The notes beneath the pieces were generated by a model. The model had not been told where the DNA came from. It searched no databases and worked only from the letters and a program-made list of their open reading frames with translations. Both the position numbers and the translations under genes were made by a program. 64,000 nt of DNA from an uncultured Carboxylicivirga sp. (GTDB lineage Bacteria > Bacteroidota > Bacteroidia > Bacteroidales > Marinilabiliaceae), in contig CANLLN010000020.1 in the NCBI GenBank assembly GCA_947491945.1, positions 1 to 64,000 of the forward strand, in the 5' to 3' direction. Positions 49,586 to 57,469 of this stretch are shown here, in pieces. Position 1 is the first letter of the stretch. Each line of letters starts with the position of its first letter.

Positions 49586-51511
49586 TCAACCCGCTACGGT
49601 CTTCCCTTTTAGCCGGATGAAGGCAAACAACAGGGCAATAGCCAATAGGTAGGAGTAGATAACCGGTATGCCAAAGGCGGCAGGCAGTGTGCCTGCGAGC
49701 AAGGCCACGGATCCAACCAGTAGCGCATAGGGCATTTGTGTGCGCACATGGTGTATGTGATCGCACGAACAGGCCAGTGAGCTAAGTATAGTGGTGTCTG
49801 AGATGGGTGAGCAATGGTCGCCCAGTACGGCACCGGCCAACACACACGATACGGCATTGTAGAAAAGAGGCAGAATAGCGTCTGTATCCATCCCTGCTTC
49901 CAATCCAATCTTCCAGATAGCCGGCAGAATAAGCGGGTAGATGATGGCCATGGTACCCCAGCTGGAGCCTGTGCTAAAGGCAATGATGGCCGAGAAAACA
50001 AAGGTAAGCGCCGGGATAAATTCCGGACTGATATTAATGGCACTCAGTATGCCGGTGATAAATTCAGCCGTGTGAAGGTGCTCGGTAAGCAGCGCCAGCG
50101 ACCAGGCCAATGAGAGAATCAGGATGGCATGAAACATTGTTTTAAAACCATTGATAAGGCCGTCAATGCTTTCCTTTAGGCTAAGAATACGCTGGGCTGT
50201 GGTGAGCAATAGAGCGGCAAACACACCGGCTAGCGAAGACCATATAAGGGCATTGAATACGTCGGCATCACCGATTGTTTTCGATAGTTTGGTGGTAAAA
50301 TTAAGCGAAGCATCGCCCCATACTGTTACGTCCCACCCTGTATATATTAAGCCGGCCAGGGTGCCCAGCACCACAATCAGTACCGGTATCACCGCATTGA
50401 ACCAGCGGGGTGTTACATCGTCTGCCATCTCCAGCTCCTTCATAATCTGGGGTGATCGTCCTTTCTTTTTGGCTTCCTCACGCGGGGTGTTCACGCTTTG
50501 TCTTTCTGCCTTCAGCATGGGGCCGAAGTCACGGTTCTGCCATATTAGTAGTCCAATGAACAGTAGGGTGAGTAAAGGATAGAAGGAGTATTTCAGGGAT
50601 TGCAGAAACACAGCGTACGCCGAAGTTTCAAGGCCAATTTCGGCCACGCCCTGTTGTATGTAGCTGAGCTCAGCACCAATCCAGGTGGTAATAAAGGCAA
50701 TGGCAGCAATGGGTGCCGAGGTGGAATCGACCAGATAGGCTAGTTTCTCGCGCGATATCTTCAGTTTATCGGTTACCGGACGCATGGTGTTACCCACCAC
50801 AAGGGTATTGGCATAATCATCAAAAAAGATGAGTAAGCCCATCAGGTAGGTGATGAATTGTCCTGAGCGGCGATTATTGGCATAGCGCGACAGAATATTG
50901 ACCACCCCACGCATTCCGCCGTTGAGCGATATGAGGGTGACCATGCCGCCAATTAACATGCTGAAGATGATGATAGAAAGGTGTTCCTGGCTTAAGAGGG
51001 CCTGCATCAGGTAGGTGTCGATAATGGCAAAGGCACCCTTAAAAAATGCCATGATAACGCCGGCTCCGGCATATTTATAGATCACGGTGGTGCCGATCAG
51101 TAAGCCTAGAAAAAGGGAGGAAAACACCTCTTTGGTGATTAATGCCATAATAATGGCAATAAGCGGGGGTAGGAGTGACAACCAGAGCGGAATAGGCTTG
51201 ATGGTTTTGCTTTCGATACGGCTCTGCTGTATTAGCTGTATTTCTGTTTCTTGGGTGAAGGTATAATCCAGGTAAAAGCCTTCATCATCTTGCTTTAGGC
51301 TTCTCTTAACCCCATCAATCAGTAGGGTGGGGCTTACAAATTCGCCCGGTGTAGTTTGCTGTATGCGTAAGGTGCTTACAACATCTTTCATCACGGCCGG
51401 TGGTAAGATAATATTGGAGTCATCAGCATCATTGGCCCTAATGCCAAAACTTACGAGTAGGAAAAAGGTAATGAAAAAGGAAAAACGTAAAGTGGATTGC
51501 CTGCGCATCAT
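49586..51511 (-). CDS. NhaC family Na+/H+ antiporter with an N-terminal exported domain
   Basis: The 641-residue protein has a cleavable-type signal (about 1-26, ending GIRAND), then about 80 residues predicted outside the cytoplasm (VVSTLRIQQTTPGEFVSPTL), and then a polytopic NhaC-type transporter starting near residue 105 (IPLWLSLLPPLIAIIMALIT). Family segments are visible: GGMRGVVNILSRY, FFDDYANTLVVGNTMRPV, DSTSAPIAAIAFITTWIGAE, FSTGSSWGTMAIIYPL and GDHCSPISDTTILSS. It should exchange Na+ for H+ at the inner membrane, which fits the Na+-pumping Nqr in the same window. The exported domain is an addition to the plain NhaC layout. It is transcribed alone, convergent with the E1 gene. Confidence 0.9.
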   Translation of the reverse strand: MMRRQSTLRFSFFITFFLLVSFGIRANDADDSNIILPPAVMKDVVSTLRIQQTTPGEFVSPTLLIDGVKRSLKQDDEGFYLDYTFTQETEIQLIQQSRIESKTIKPIPLWLSLLPPLIAIIMALITKEVFSSLFLGLLIGTTVIYKYAGAGVIMAFFKGAFAIIDTYLMQALLSQEHLSIIIFSMLIGGMVTLISLNGGMRGVVNILSRYANNRRSGQFITYLMGLLIFFDDYANTLVVGNTMRPVTDKLKISREKLAYLVDSTSAPIAAIAFITTWIGAELSYIQQGVAEIGLETSAYAVFLQSLKYSFYPLLTLLFIGLLIWQNRDFGPMLKAERQSVNTPREEAKKKGRSPQIMKELEMADDVTPRWFNAVIPVLIVVLGTLAGLIYTGWDVTVWGDASLNFTTKLSKTIGDADVFNALIWSSLAGVFAALLLTTAQRILSLKESIDGLINGFKTMFHAILILSLAWSLALLTEHLHTAEFITGILSAINISPEFIPALTFVFSAIIAFSTGSSWGTMAIIYPLILPAIWKIGLEAGMDTDAILPLFYNAVSCVLAGAVLGDHCSPISDTTILSSLACSCDHIHHVRTQMPYALLVGSVALLAGTLPAAFGIPVIYSYLLAIALLFAFIRLKGKTVAG

Positions 51512-51806
51512 CGAAGTTAATTTTTTTGCTGCGAAGATAAGTGAATCTGAACAATCAGGTCAAGTGTAAGGCCAGGTAATAGAGTGCGGAAAGTGTTAAA
51601 AATCACTTAAATGCTTGAAATGCATTTGAAGATGTGTTAAATTTATTTAACAATACTAGCTACTGAAGTCCTTGCCATAAATCTTAGATGAGGGAGAGGA
51701 ATTAACCGTCATTTAAAGTTATCGATAGAGAAAAAAAGCAGGCTGATACGTCCAAACTTCGTCTAAAAATGTTACATTTAAAATAAAGTAGAAGTTAATA
51801 GAGTCG

Positions 51807-52400
51807 ATGAAAAGCATGAATTTTGACATATTCAAAGTACAAAAGCCCGGATTAAAGCCTGCCAAAGGGCGCATACTCATTGCCGAGCCTTTTTTACAGG
51901 GACCTTATTTTAATCGTTCCATCGTATTCTTAACCGAATATAGCGAAGAGGGTGCGGTGGGTTTTGTGCTTAATAAATCATCAGAGCTTTATCCTGATGA
52001 GGTCATAGAGGACTTGTTTAACTTCAAGGGGGAGCTTTATGTGGGCGGACCCGTATCCTCCAATACGCTCTATTTTATTCATACCCTGGGCGATCAAATC
52101 CAGGGAGCCGTTAAAATAACCGATACCCTCTACTGGGGTGGCGATTTTGATGTGGTTAAGGACATGATAAATACCGGCGTGGCCGATTATACTCAGGTTA
52201 AGTTTTTTGCCGGTTATTCAGGTTGGTCGCCCGGACAGCTGGAAGGTGAGATCAAGGAAAACTCATGGATTGTTGCTGAAGCAAAGGATGCCATGGTAAT
52301 GGACGATAACATTGATCACATATGGAAGCAGGCCATGGAAGATTTGGGTGACGTATTTAAGGCCTGGACGAATTTTCCGGAGAATCCAACGTATAATTAA
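51807..52400 (+). CDS. YqgE/AlgH family protein
   Basis: The 197-residue product is a typical UPF0301 (YqgE/AlgH) protein: KGRILIAEPFLQGPYFNRSI, then LTEYSEEGAVGFVLNKSS, LYVGGPVSSNTLYFIHT, and FFAGYSGWSPGQLEGEI. No enzymatic role is established for the family. A second ATG lies three codons downstream and could also serve. The 295 bp upstream (51512-51806) hold no gene; a near-consensus -7 box TACATTTA lies at 51773-51780. The 3' end overlaps the convergent aminotransferase gene by 44 bp, so both stops lie inside the other gene. Confidence 0.92.
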   Translation: MKSMNFDIFKVQKPGLKPAKGRILIAEPFLQGPYFNRSIVFLTEYSEEGAVGFVLNKSSELYPDEVIEDLFNFKGELYVGGPVSSNTLYFIHTLGDQIQGAVKITDTLYWGGDFDVVKDMINTGVADYTQVKFFAGYSGWSPGQLEGEIKENSWIVAEAKDAMVMDDNIDHIWKQAMEDLGDVFKAWTNFPENPTYN

Positions 52401-53250
52401 TCATGGCCTTGTTGAGCAGGCGGCTGATCGTTTTGCTTACCCGACAGAAGTAACGTTTCTCATTTAGACCCACCACCCACTGAATACCCTGTATCGCATT
52501 GCTCAGAAAAATCTCATCGGCATTCATCAAAGTAGCTTCATCGGTTCCCGCCACTTCATGTAGTGTATACCCATCGGCTCTCAGCAGCCGGATAACTTGT
52601 TTGCGCATAATACCGTCAACACAGCCCGATGAACGCAGTGGCGTATAAATCTGATCGTTATGCACCCAAAACAGGTTGGAGGCCAAGCCTTCGATAATTT
52701 GGTGATGCTCGTTCATAATCAACACATCATCCAACCCTTGTTCTGCTTTATATAAACCGGCCAGTACAAAAAATAAGGCGTTGGCTGATTTGAATTGCCC
52801 CAAATGTTTGATGGCTTTTGTTTCATCTTGATAGATGGTTGTTAACAGCCCTTTTGTATTCAGGGTGTAGCCGCTCGTTGCCAGCGGAGATGCTTCAATC
52901 AGCCAGTTTACACGATTGCTTTGTGGGGTGTAAAGCCCGCCGTCCTCGCGAAATACGCTTAGCCGAATACGTGCATCGCCATATATCTTATTTAGGCGTA
53001 CCAGCTTACTGATTTCTCTCTGAAGAAGATATGCAGTTGGTAGTGATTTAATGTCCATTTTTAACAGCGCCATACCGTTAAGCAAACGCTGATAATGATC
53101 GTTAAACCACAGTGCTTTCAACTGCACGCATCGCATAGTTTCAAACAGGGCATCCCCATAGCGGAAAGCCCGGTTTGAACTGCTTAGAATAGCCTCGTCA
53201 GCAGATTTGATAATGCCGTTGAGTAGAACGCTTCTTTCGCTATTATTCAT
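52357..53250 (-). CDS. Class IV aminotransferase (branched-chain aminotransferase or aminodeoxychorismate lyase type)
   Basis: The 297-residue PLP enzyme has the fold-IV motifs: RAFRYGDALFETMR (27-40), the Schiff-base lysine Lys154 in LGQFKSANALF, IIEGLASNLFWV (185-196) with its glutamate, and DEIFLSNAIQGIQWV (245-259). Length and sequence are consistent with PabC (4-amino-4-deoxychorismate lyase) or IlvE-like enzymes; the two cannot be told apart by eye. Neighbours do not help, as no pab or ilv gene is adjacent. Its start overlaps the stop of the upstream gmhB-like gene by 8 bp, and its stop lies inside yqgE. Confidence 0.85.
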   Translation of the reverse strand: MNNSERSVLLNGIIKSADEAILSSSNRAFRYGDALFETMRCVQLKALWFNDHYQRLLNGMALLKMDIKSLPTAYLLQREISKLVRLNKIYGDARIRLSVFREDGGLYTPQSNRVNWLIEASPLATSGYTLNTKGLLTTIYQDETKAIKHLGQFKSANALFFVLAGLYKAEQGLDDVLIMNEHHQIIEGLASNLFWVHNDQIYTPLRSSGCVDGIMRKQVIRLLRADGYTLHEVAGTDEATLMNADEIFLSNAIQGIQWVVGLNEKRYFCRVSKTISRLLNKAMINYTLDSPENSSRP

Positions 53251-53743
53251 CGTTTAAAATGGCTGCGCAAACGGGTAGTATGGAACTGTTCTTCTCTATC
53301 TTAAAGCACTGCTTTAATCCTGCTTTTTGGCCGGCTTCCACATCTCTGTCGGCATCGCCTATCAGGTAAGAACGACTCTTGTCAATACCGTGCTCTTCAA
53401 GTGCTTGTACAATCATGCCAGGCTTGGGCTTGCGGCAATCACAATCCTCCACGCTGTCGTGGTGAGGACAGTAATAAATATCGGTGATGCGAATATCGTT
53501 ATCGAACATCAGTTGCAGGAAGTGCCCGTGTAAAATTTCCACATCATCTTCGCTGTACTCGCCCTTGGCAATGCCCCCCTGATTGGTGATGACAATTAAT
53601 TTATATCCGGCATCCTGAAGTTGTTTCAGACCTTCTATAATGCCCTTATTCAGTTTAAAATCTTTGAATTTGTAGATGTAATAGTGGCCTTCATCATTGT
53701 TGATAACGCCATCGCGATCGATAAAAACGGCTTTGTTGCCCAT
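53243..53743 (-). CDS. D-glycero-beta-D-manno-heptose 1,7-bisphosphate 7-phosphatase-like HAD phosphatase
   Basis: The 166-residue protein has HAD-IIIA motifs: FIDRDGVIN (7-15, nucleophile Asp9 and acid Asp11), VITNQGGIAKGE (51-62), and GDADRDVEAG (129-138). A zinc loop CPHHDSVEDCDC (92-103) with Cys92, His94, Cys101 and Cys103 is typical of GmhB. GmhB makes heptose precursors for lipopolysaccharide or glycoprotein S-layers, but related HisB-N and other sugar phosphatases share the loop. The gene lies 1 bp after the rhomboid stop and overlaps the aminotransferase start, so the three form a tight minus-strand operon. Confidence 0.85.
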   Translation of the reverse strand: MGNKAVFIDRDGVINNDEGHYYIYKFKDFKLNKGIIEGLKQLQDAGYKLIVITNQGGIAKGEYSEDDVEILHGHFLQLMFDNDIRITDIYYCPHHDSVEDCDCRKPKPGMIVQALEEHGIDKSRSYLIGDADRDVEAGQKAGLKQCFKIEKNSSILPVCAAILNDE

Positions 53744-53744
53744 A

Positions 53745-54356
53745 TTAGAATATTCTTATTAGTTCGTTGAAAAAGTGAAGTAGTAAAGCCGGGTTAAGTA
53801 GTATTGGAAATACAAAGCCATAAACAGCACCCCAAAAATGTGCATCATGTCCAATGTTATCAACATTGCGCTGGGACATCACCCGCGAATAGACGAGGTA
53901 GCCAATGCCCAGGACAATGCCCGGAACAGGTATGAAGTACAAGTAGATGATGCGGAAGGGGTCGTATAAGATGCTCGCAAATACAACTGCTGATACCGCA
54001 CCGGATGCGCCAATGGCGTTGTAATTATAGTTGTTTTTCTCTTTTAGAAAAGAATAGATGCTTGATACTACAATGGCAGATAAAAAGAACAATAGAAAAA
54101 TGAGCTTGCTGTTGCCGGGCAAGCTTTGCATGAAATAGATCTGTACCGAGCGGCCAAAGGACCATAGCACAAACATATTAATCAACAGGTGCATCCATCC
54201 TCCATGAAAGAAGCCATGACTGATCCAACGTATATATTCCTTACGCTCCTTAATTTGCCAGGCGTTAAACTGATATTTGTAAATCAGCTCGGGCTGACTA
54301 AAGCCTGCAATGCTGATGGCGCTGATGGCTATGATGATGATAATTGAAATATCCAT
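53745..54356 (-). CDS. Rhomboid family intramembrane serine protease
   Basis: The 203-residue protein has about six transmembrane helices. The catalytic serine Ser118 sits in GASGAVSA and the catalytic histidine His173 in HDAHFWGAVYGF. The oxyanion-side motif HGGWMHLLINMFVLWSFG (51-68) includes His56 and Asn60. These are the expected positions for an active rhomboid, which cuts transmembrane substrates within the membrane. No substrate can be named. It is the first gene of the operon with gmhB-like and aminotransferase genes. The 121 bp upstream consists of AT-rich short repeats. Confidence 0.92.
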   Translation of the reverse strand: MDISIIIIIAISAISIAGFSQPELIYKYQFNAWQIKERKEYIRWISHGFFHGGWMHLLINMFVLWSFGRSVQIYFMQSLPGNSKLIFLLFFLSAIVVSSIYSFLKEKNNYNYNAIGASGAVSAVVFASILYDPFRIIYLYFIPVPGIVLGIGYLVYSRVMSQRNVDNIGHDAHFWGAVYGFVFPILLNPALLLHFFNELIRIF

Positions 54357-54364
54357 GTTGTGTT

Positions 54365-54445
54365 TTAATGGTTAATTGTCAGTTGTTAATGGTTAATTCT
54401 CAATGATTCGTTGTTAATGGTTAATTGATTAATTATAATTAATCA
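54365..54445 (+). repeat. Short AT-rich direct repeats and a 20-bp perfect palindrome
   Basis: TTAATGGTTAATT occurs three times (54365-54377, 54386-54398, 54414-54426). It is followed by TGATTAATTATAATTAATCA (54426-54445), a perfect 20-bp palindrome. It fills the gap between holA and the rhomboid gene, both on the minus strand. Confidence 0.7.
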
Positions 54446-54477
54446 TCCACCAATTACCCTTCACAATTAATAATTAT

Positions 54478-55479
54478 TTAGTGCATTATTTTAAAGACCA
54501 GTTCTTTCAATAGTTCACCCGATTCGGTGGTGGCGCTGCCAAACCCTTTTGATTTCATGTCGTACTCTCGGATGAGGCTGATGATTTCAACCACTTTTCG
54601 TGCAGGATAATTGCGGGCTCCCTGAGTATAATCCCCTACAAAAAAAGGATTGATCTTAAGGGCTGAGGCGATGGCATTTTTCGATTTGTCGGGCAGGTAA
54701 TAATAGGCCAATAACTTTTGGAAGTAGCCAAAAAGCGTTACGGTGGTCATTTGAATGGGGTAGGCTTTCGGGTTTTTGCCAAAGGCCAGGATGATTTTAT
54801 TGGCCTTAGCAATGTCTTTGTTTAACACGGCCTTTTGTAACTCAAAATTATTGTAGTCTTTGCTTACGCCAATGTTTTTTTCAATATGGTCGGCTGTAAT
54901 CTGCTTCACCGAGGCACCAATGGCAATCTCCAGTTTATCCAGCTCATGGGTAATCTTCGATAAGTCATTACCCAAGCATTCTGTGAGCAGTGCCGATGCT
55001 TTGGGTTCAATACTTTTGCCTTTGCTGCGCAGATAGGAGTTGATCCATTCCGGCACCTTATTATCATATAGCTTCTTGGCTTCGAATAGTAGACCGTTTT
55101 TGGCAACACTCTTGTAAAACTTCTTACGCTTATCCAGGGTCTTATATCGGTAATTAATGACTAGTATGGTCGATTTCAGCGGATTGTTGGCATAAACTTC
55201 CAGATCCTCTATCTTCTGAATATTTTGAGCTTCCTTAACAATAATTACCTGATATTGCGACATCATAGGATACCGGCGTGCTGCGTGTATAATATCTGTG
55301 GTGTCCACATCTTTCCCATACAGAATGGTTTGATTAAAACCTTTCTCTTCTTCACTTAGCACATTATTGGCAATGTAATTGGTTATCTTATCGATAAAAT
55401 AACCTTCGTCACCCATTAAAAAATAGATGGGACGATACGTCTTTTGCTTTAGTTCCTGTATTATCTGCTCAAAAGTCAT
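54478..55479 (-). CDS. holA: DNA polymerase III subunit delta
   Basis: The 333-residue protein matches HolA of Bacteroidota: MTFEQIIQELKQKTYRPIYF, then the degenerate nucleotide-site region FLMGDEGYFIDKITNYI, QYQVIIVKEAQNIQKIEDLE, and the C-terminal collar domain (KAYPIQMTTVTLFGYFQKLL). Delta opens the sliding clamp as part of the clamp loader. It follows the AMP nucleosidase gene on the same strand but is separated from it by an intrinsic terminator. Its stop is followed by the palindromic spacer. The proximity of holA, amn and the HsdR-N gene is a neighbourhood I associate with this phylum. Confidence 0.93.
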   Translation of the reverse strand: MTFEQIIQELKQKTYRPIYFLMGDEGYFIDKITNYIANNVLSEEEKGFNQTILYGKDVDTTDIIHAARRYPMMSQYQVIIVKEAQNIQKIEDLEVYANNPLKSTILVINYRYKTLDKRKKFYKSVAKNGLLFEAKKLYDNKVPEWINSYLRSKGKSIEPKASALLTECLGNDLSKITHELDKLEIAIGASVKQITADHIEKNIGVSKDYNNFELQKAVLNKDIAKANKIILAFGKNPKAYPIQMTTVTLFGYFQKLLAYYYLPDKSKNAIASALKINPFFVGDYTQGARNYPARKVVEIISLIREYDMKSKGFGSATTESGELLKELVFKIMH

Positions 55480-55510
55480 TTTACTTCCTCAAAGGTCTGT
55501 TATCTTTCAT

Positions 55511-55565
55511 AAAACTTACCGGATGACAACATACGATATCAATAGGCGGTGTCATCCGGTAGGTT
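55511..55565 (-). terminator. Intrinsic terminator of the AMP nucleosidase gene
   Basis: ACCGGATGACA (55518-55528) and TGTCATCCGGT (55550-55560) form a perfect 11-bp stem, extended by AAAAC/GTTTT after a two-base internal mismatch. The minus-strand side ends in GTTTT. Confidence 0.75.
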
Positions 55566-55585
55566 TTGTCCTTTTTATTCTTTCA

Positions 55586-56362
55586 CTAGCTGTCGAAGCG
55601 AAGATGTTTTACGGATTTGCCACCGTTTTTGATGGTTGTAAGTGCCTTAACACCCAATTGAATGTGTTTATGAACATAGTTTTCGGTCACTATTTTATCA
55701 CTTGCCGATGTTTTTACACCCGCTGATATCATGGGTTGGTCCGATACGAGTAATAGTGCACCGGTGGGTATGTGGTTGTAAAAACCGACCGTAAAAATGG
55801 TGGCTGTCTCCATGTCAATGGCCATAGCACGTGTTTTCTCCAGGTATTTCTTAAAGCGCTCGTCGTACTCCCACACGCGTTTGTTGGTGGTAAAAACGGT
55901 TCCGGTCCAGTAGTCCATTTCACTATCGCGGATGGCGCTGGATACGGCGCGCTGAAGGCTAAAGGCGGGTAGTGCCGGTATTTCGGGTGGCAGGTAATCA
56001 TCCGATGTACCATCGCTGCGTATGGCCGCGATGGGTAAAACAAAGTCGCCCAGTTCATTTTTCTTTTTTAGTCCGCCACATTTGCCTAAAAATAGCACGG
56101 CCTTGGGGGCAATGGCACTTAATAAATCCATCATGGTGGCGGCATTGGGGCTTCCCATGCCAAAATTAATAATGGTGATGCCATTGGCGCTACAGTTGGG
56201 CATATTGCCGTTGCGGCCTACAATGGGAGCATTGTACCACTCTGAAAATAACTCCACATAATGGTTGAAGTTGGTGAGCAGTATGTAGGGTGTGAAATCC
56301 TCAAGCTTCCGGCCTGTGTATCGGGGAAGCCAGTTGTCAACAATTTCTTTTTTGGTCTTCAT
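55586..56362 (-). CDS. amn: AMP nucleosidase
   Basis: The 258-residue protein belongs to the nucleoside phosphorylase/nucleosidase fold. Visible motifs are TIINFGMGSPNAATMMDLL, PKAVLFLGKCGGLKKK, YWTGTVFTTNKRVWEYDE and AIDMETATIFTVGF, the last holding the ribose-binding glutamate. The length and these motifs match the short Bacteroidota AMP nucleosidase, which splits AMP into adenine and ribose 5-phosphate. It lacks the long N-terminal domain of the E. coli enzyme. A related purine phosphorylase activity cannot be excluded. The gene is divergent from the HsdR-N gene. Confidence 0.88.
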   Translation of the reverse strand: MKTKKEIVDNWLPRYTGRKLEDFTPYILLTNFNHYVELFSEWYNAPIVGRNGNMPNCSANGITIINFGMGSPNAATMMDLLSAIAPKAVLFLGKCGGLKKKNELGDFVLPIAAIRSDGTSDDYLPPEIPALPAFSLQRAVSSAIRDSEMDYWTGTVFTTNKRVWEYDERFKKYLEKTRAMAIDMETATIFTVGFYNHIPTGALLLVSDQPMISAGVKTSASDKIVTENYVHKHIQLGVKALTTIKNGGKSVKHLRFDS

Positions 56363-56499
56363 GAAAAAACTATTAAGGTTAACCCGGTCATGAATACGTC
56401 CGGCATGCGCACATAAAGCGCGCTGTGCAGCGTTTTATTTCTTACGCTAAGGTAACTTTTTCTGTTTAATTTGATTTATTTTGTTGAAAAAAATGGTCG

Positions 56500-56991
56500 A
56501 TGCAGCAACTTAATCTACCGGCAGTAGCTTTTAAAACGAAACAATCGGGTTCACGCCTTCAGGTGTTTGATGAGGTGCGCAAGAAATATGTGGCTCTCAC
56601 ACCCGAGGAATGGGTGCGTCAGCATTTTATCCATTATCTGGTTAATCACCTGGGGTTCTCACCGGGCTTAGTAGCGGTTGAAATGTTGGTGAAGGTCAAT
56701 GGTCTGCGTCAGCGTGCCGATATTGTTTTGTATAACAAGAAAGGAAAGCCGGCGCTTATTGTTGAATGTAAAGCACCCGGCGTGACCCTTACACGTGCTG
56801 TTTTTAACCAGGCGGCACGCTATAATACCCGCTTAGATGTAGATTATCTAGTGGTGACCAATGGCTTGCAGCACTATTGTGCCCGCCTGTTGGATGCGCA
56901 GGGTAATTATGAGTTGTTAAAGGCTATACCTAATGCGGCCGAGGTCTATGGCCTCCCTAACGGAGACGCTGGTATAGACACTCATCGATGA
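56500..56991 (+). CDS. Stand-alone HsdR N-terminal-type nuclease domain protein
   Basis: The 163-residue protein consists of a single PD-(D/E)xK-like domain as seen at the N-terminus of type I restriction subunit R. Asp74 in QRADIVLY, then Glu89 and Lys91 in LIVECKAP, form the expected catalytic triad. LTPEEWVRQHFIHYLV is the usual family opening. No helicase domain, methylase or specificity subunit is present here, so this is not a restriction system. Such single-domain proteins are widespread in this phylum near holA; the role is unknown, perhaps in DNA repair. The 3' end overlaps the convergent GNAT gene by 35 bp. Confidence 0.85.
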   Translation: MQQLNLPAVAFKTKQSGSRLQVFDEVRKKYVALTPEEWVRQHFIHYLVNHLGFSPGLVAVEMLVKVNGLRQRADIVLYNKKGKPALIVECKAPGVTLTRAVFNQAARYNTRLDVDYLVVTNGLQHYCARLLDAQGNYELLKAIPNAAEVYGLPNGDAGIDTHR

Positions 56992-57469
56992 AGCCATCCT
57001 TGGTTTTTCGCCATTGTTTCTTAATGCCCACGCGCTCAAAGCCCGCTTGTTCAAAAAGGGCAAGACTGGCTGTGTTGTTAATGCTAATGTTGGCATAAAG
57101 CTGACGAAGCGCCAGGTTGTTAAAGCAGTAGGTAGTAAATAGTTCCAGTGCCTGACGTGCATAGCCCTTTTGTCGGTAGTTGCGGTGTATAATAATGCCC
57201 AGGCCACCCCGCTGATGAAAGGCATCAAAGTCAAAGAGATCGATCATGCCAACCGCTGTGTGAGATGTCTCAAGCTCAATAATAAGTCGCAGTTGTTTGG
57301 TTTGAAAAACATCCAGTTGTGCCTGCTCAATATAGGTTTTTAGCTGGTGCCTAGAAAAAGGGGTGAGCGTATTGCTCACCTCCCATATTTCCATATTATT
57401 TTCCCATTGATAAAGGAGGTCGATATCCTCCGGCTCAAGGGCTCTTAGTAGTATTTCCTCTTGTTGCAT
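56957..57469 (-). CDS. GNAT family N-acetyltransferase
   Basis: The 170-residue protein has the RimJ/RimL/SpeG-like layout: ILLRALEPEDIDLLYQWENN (6-25), AVGMIDLFDFD (strand 4 region), the acetyl-CoA loop IIHRNYRQKGYARQALEL (Q/RxxGxA type), then LYANISINNTASLALFEQAGF and a final strand. It transfers acetyl from acetyl-CoA to an amine; substrates could be a polyamine, amino acid or ribosomal protein. Its ATG overlaps the stop of the upstream PD40 gene by one base (TAATG), so the two are translationally coupled. It ends inside the convergent HsdR-N gene. Confidence 0.88.
   Translation of the reverse strand: MQQEEILLRALEPEDIDLLYQWENNMEIWEVSNTLTPFSRHQLKTYIEQAQLDVFQTKQLRLIIELETSHTAVGMIDLFDFDAFHQRGGLGIIIHRNYRQKGYARQALELFTTYCFNNLALRQLYANISINNTASLALFEQAGFERVGIKKQWRKTKDGFIDECLYQRLR

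Noticed and set aside
56500-56991. Type I restriction-modification system
   Set aside because: Only the HsdR N-terminal nuclease domain is present. There is no helicase, methylase or specificity gene nearby.
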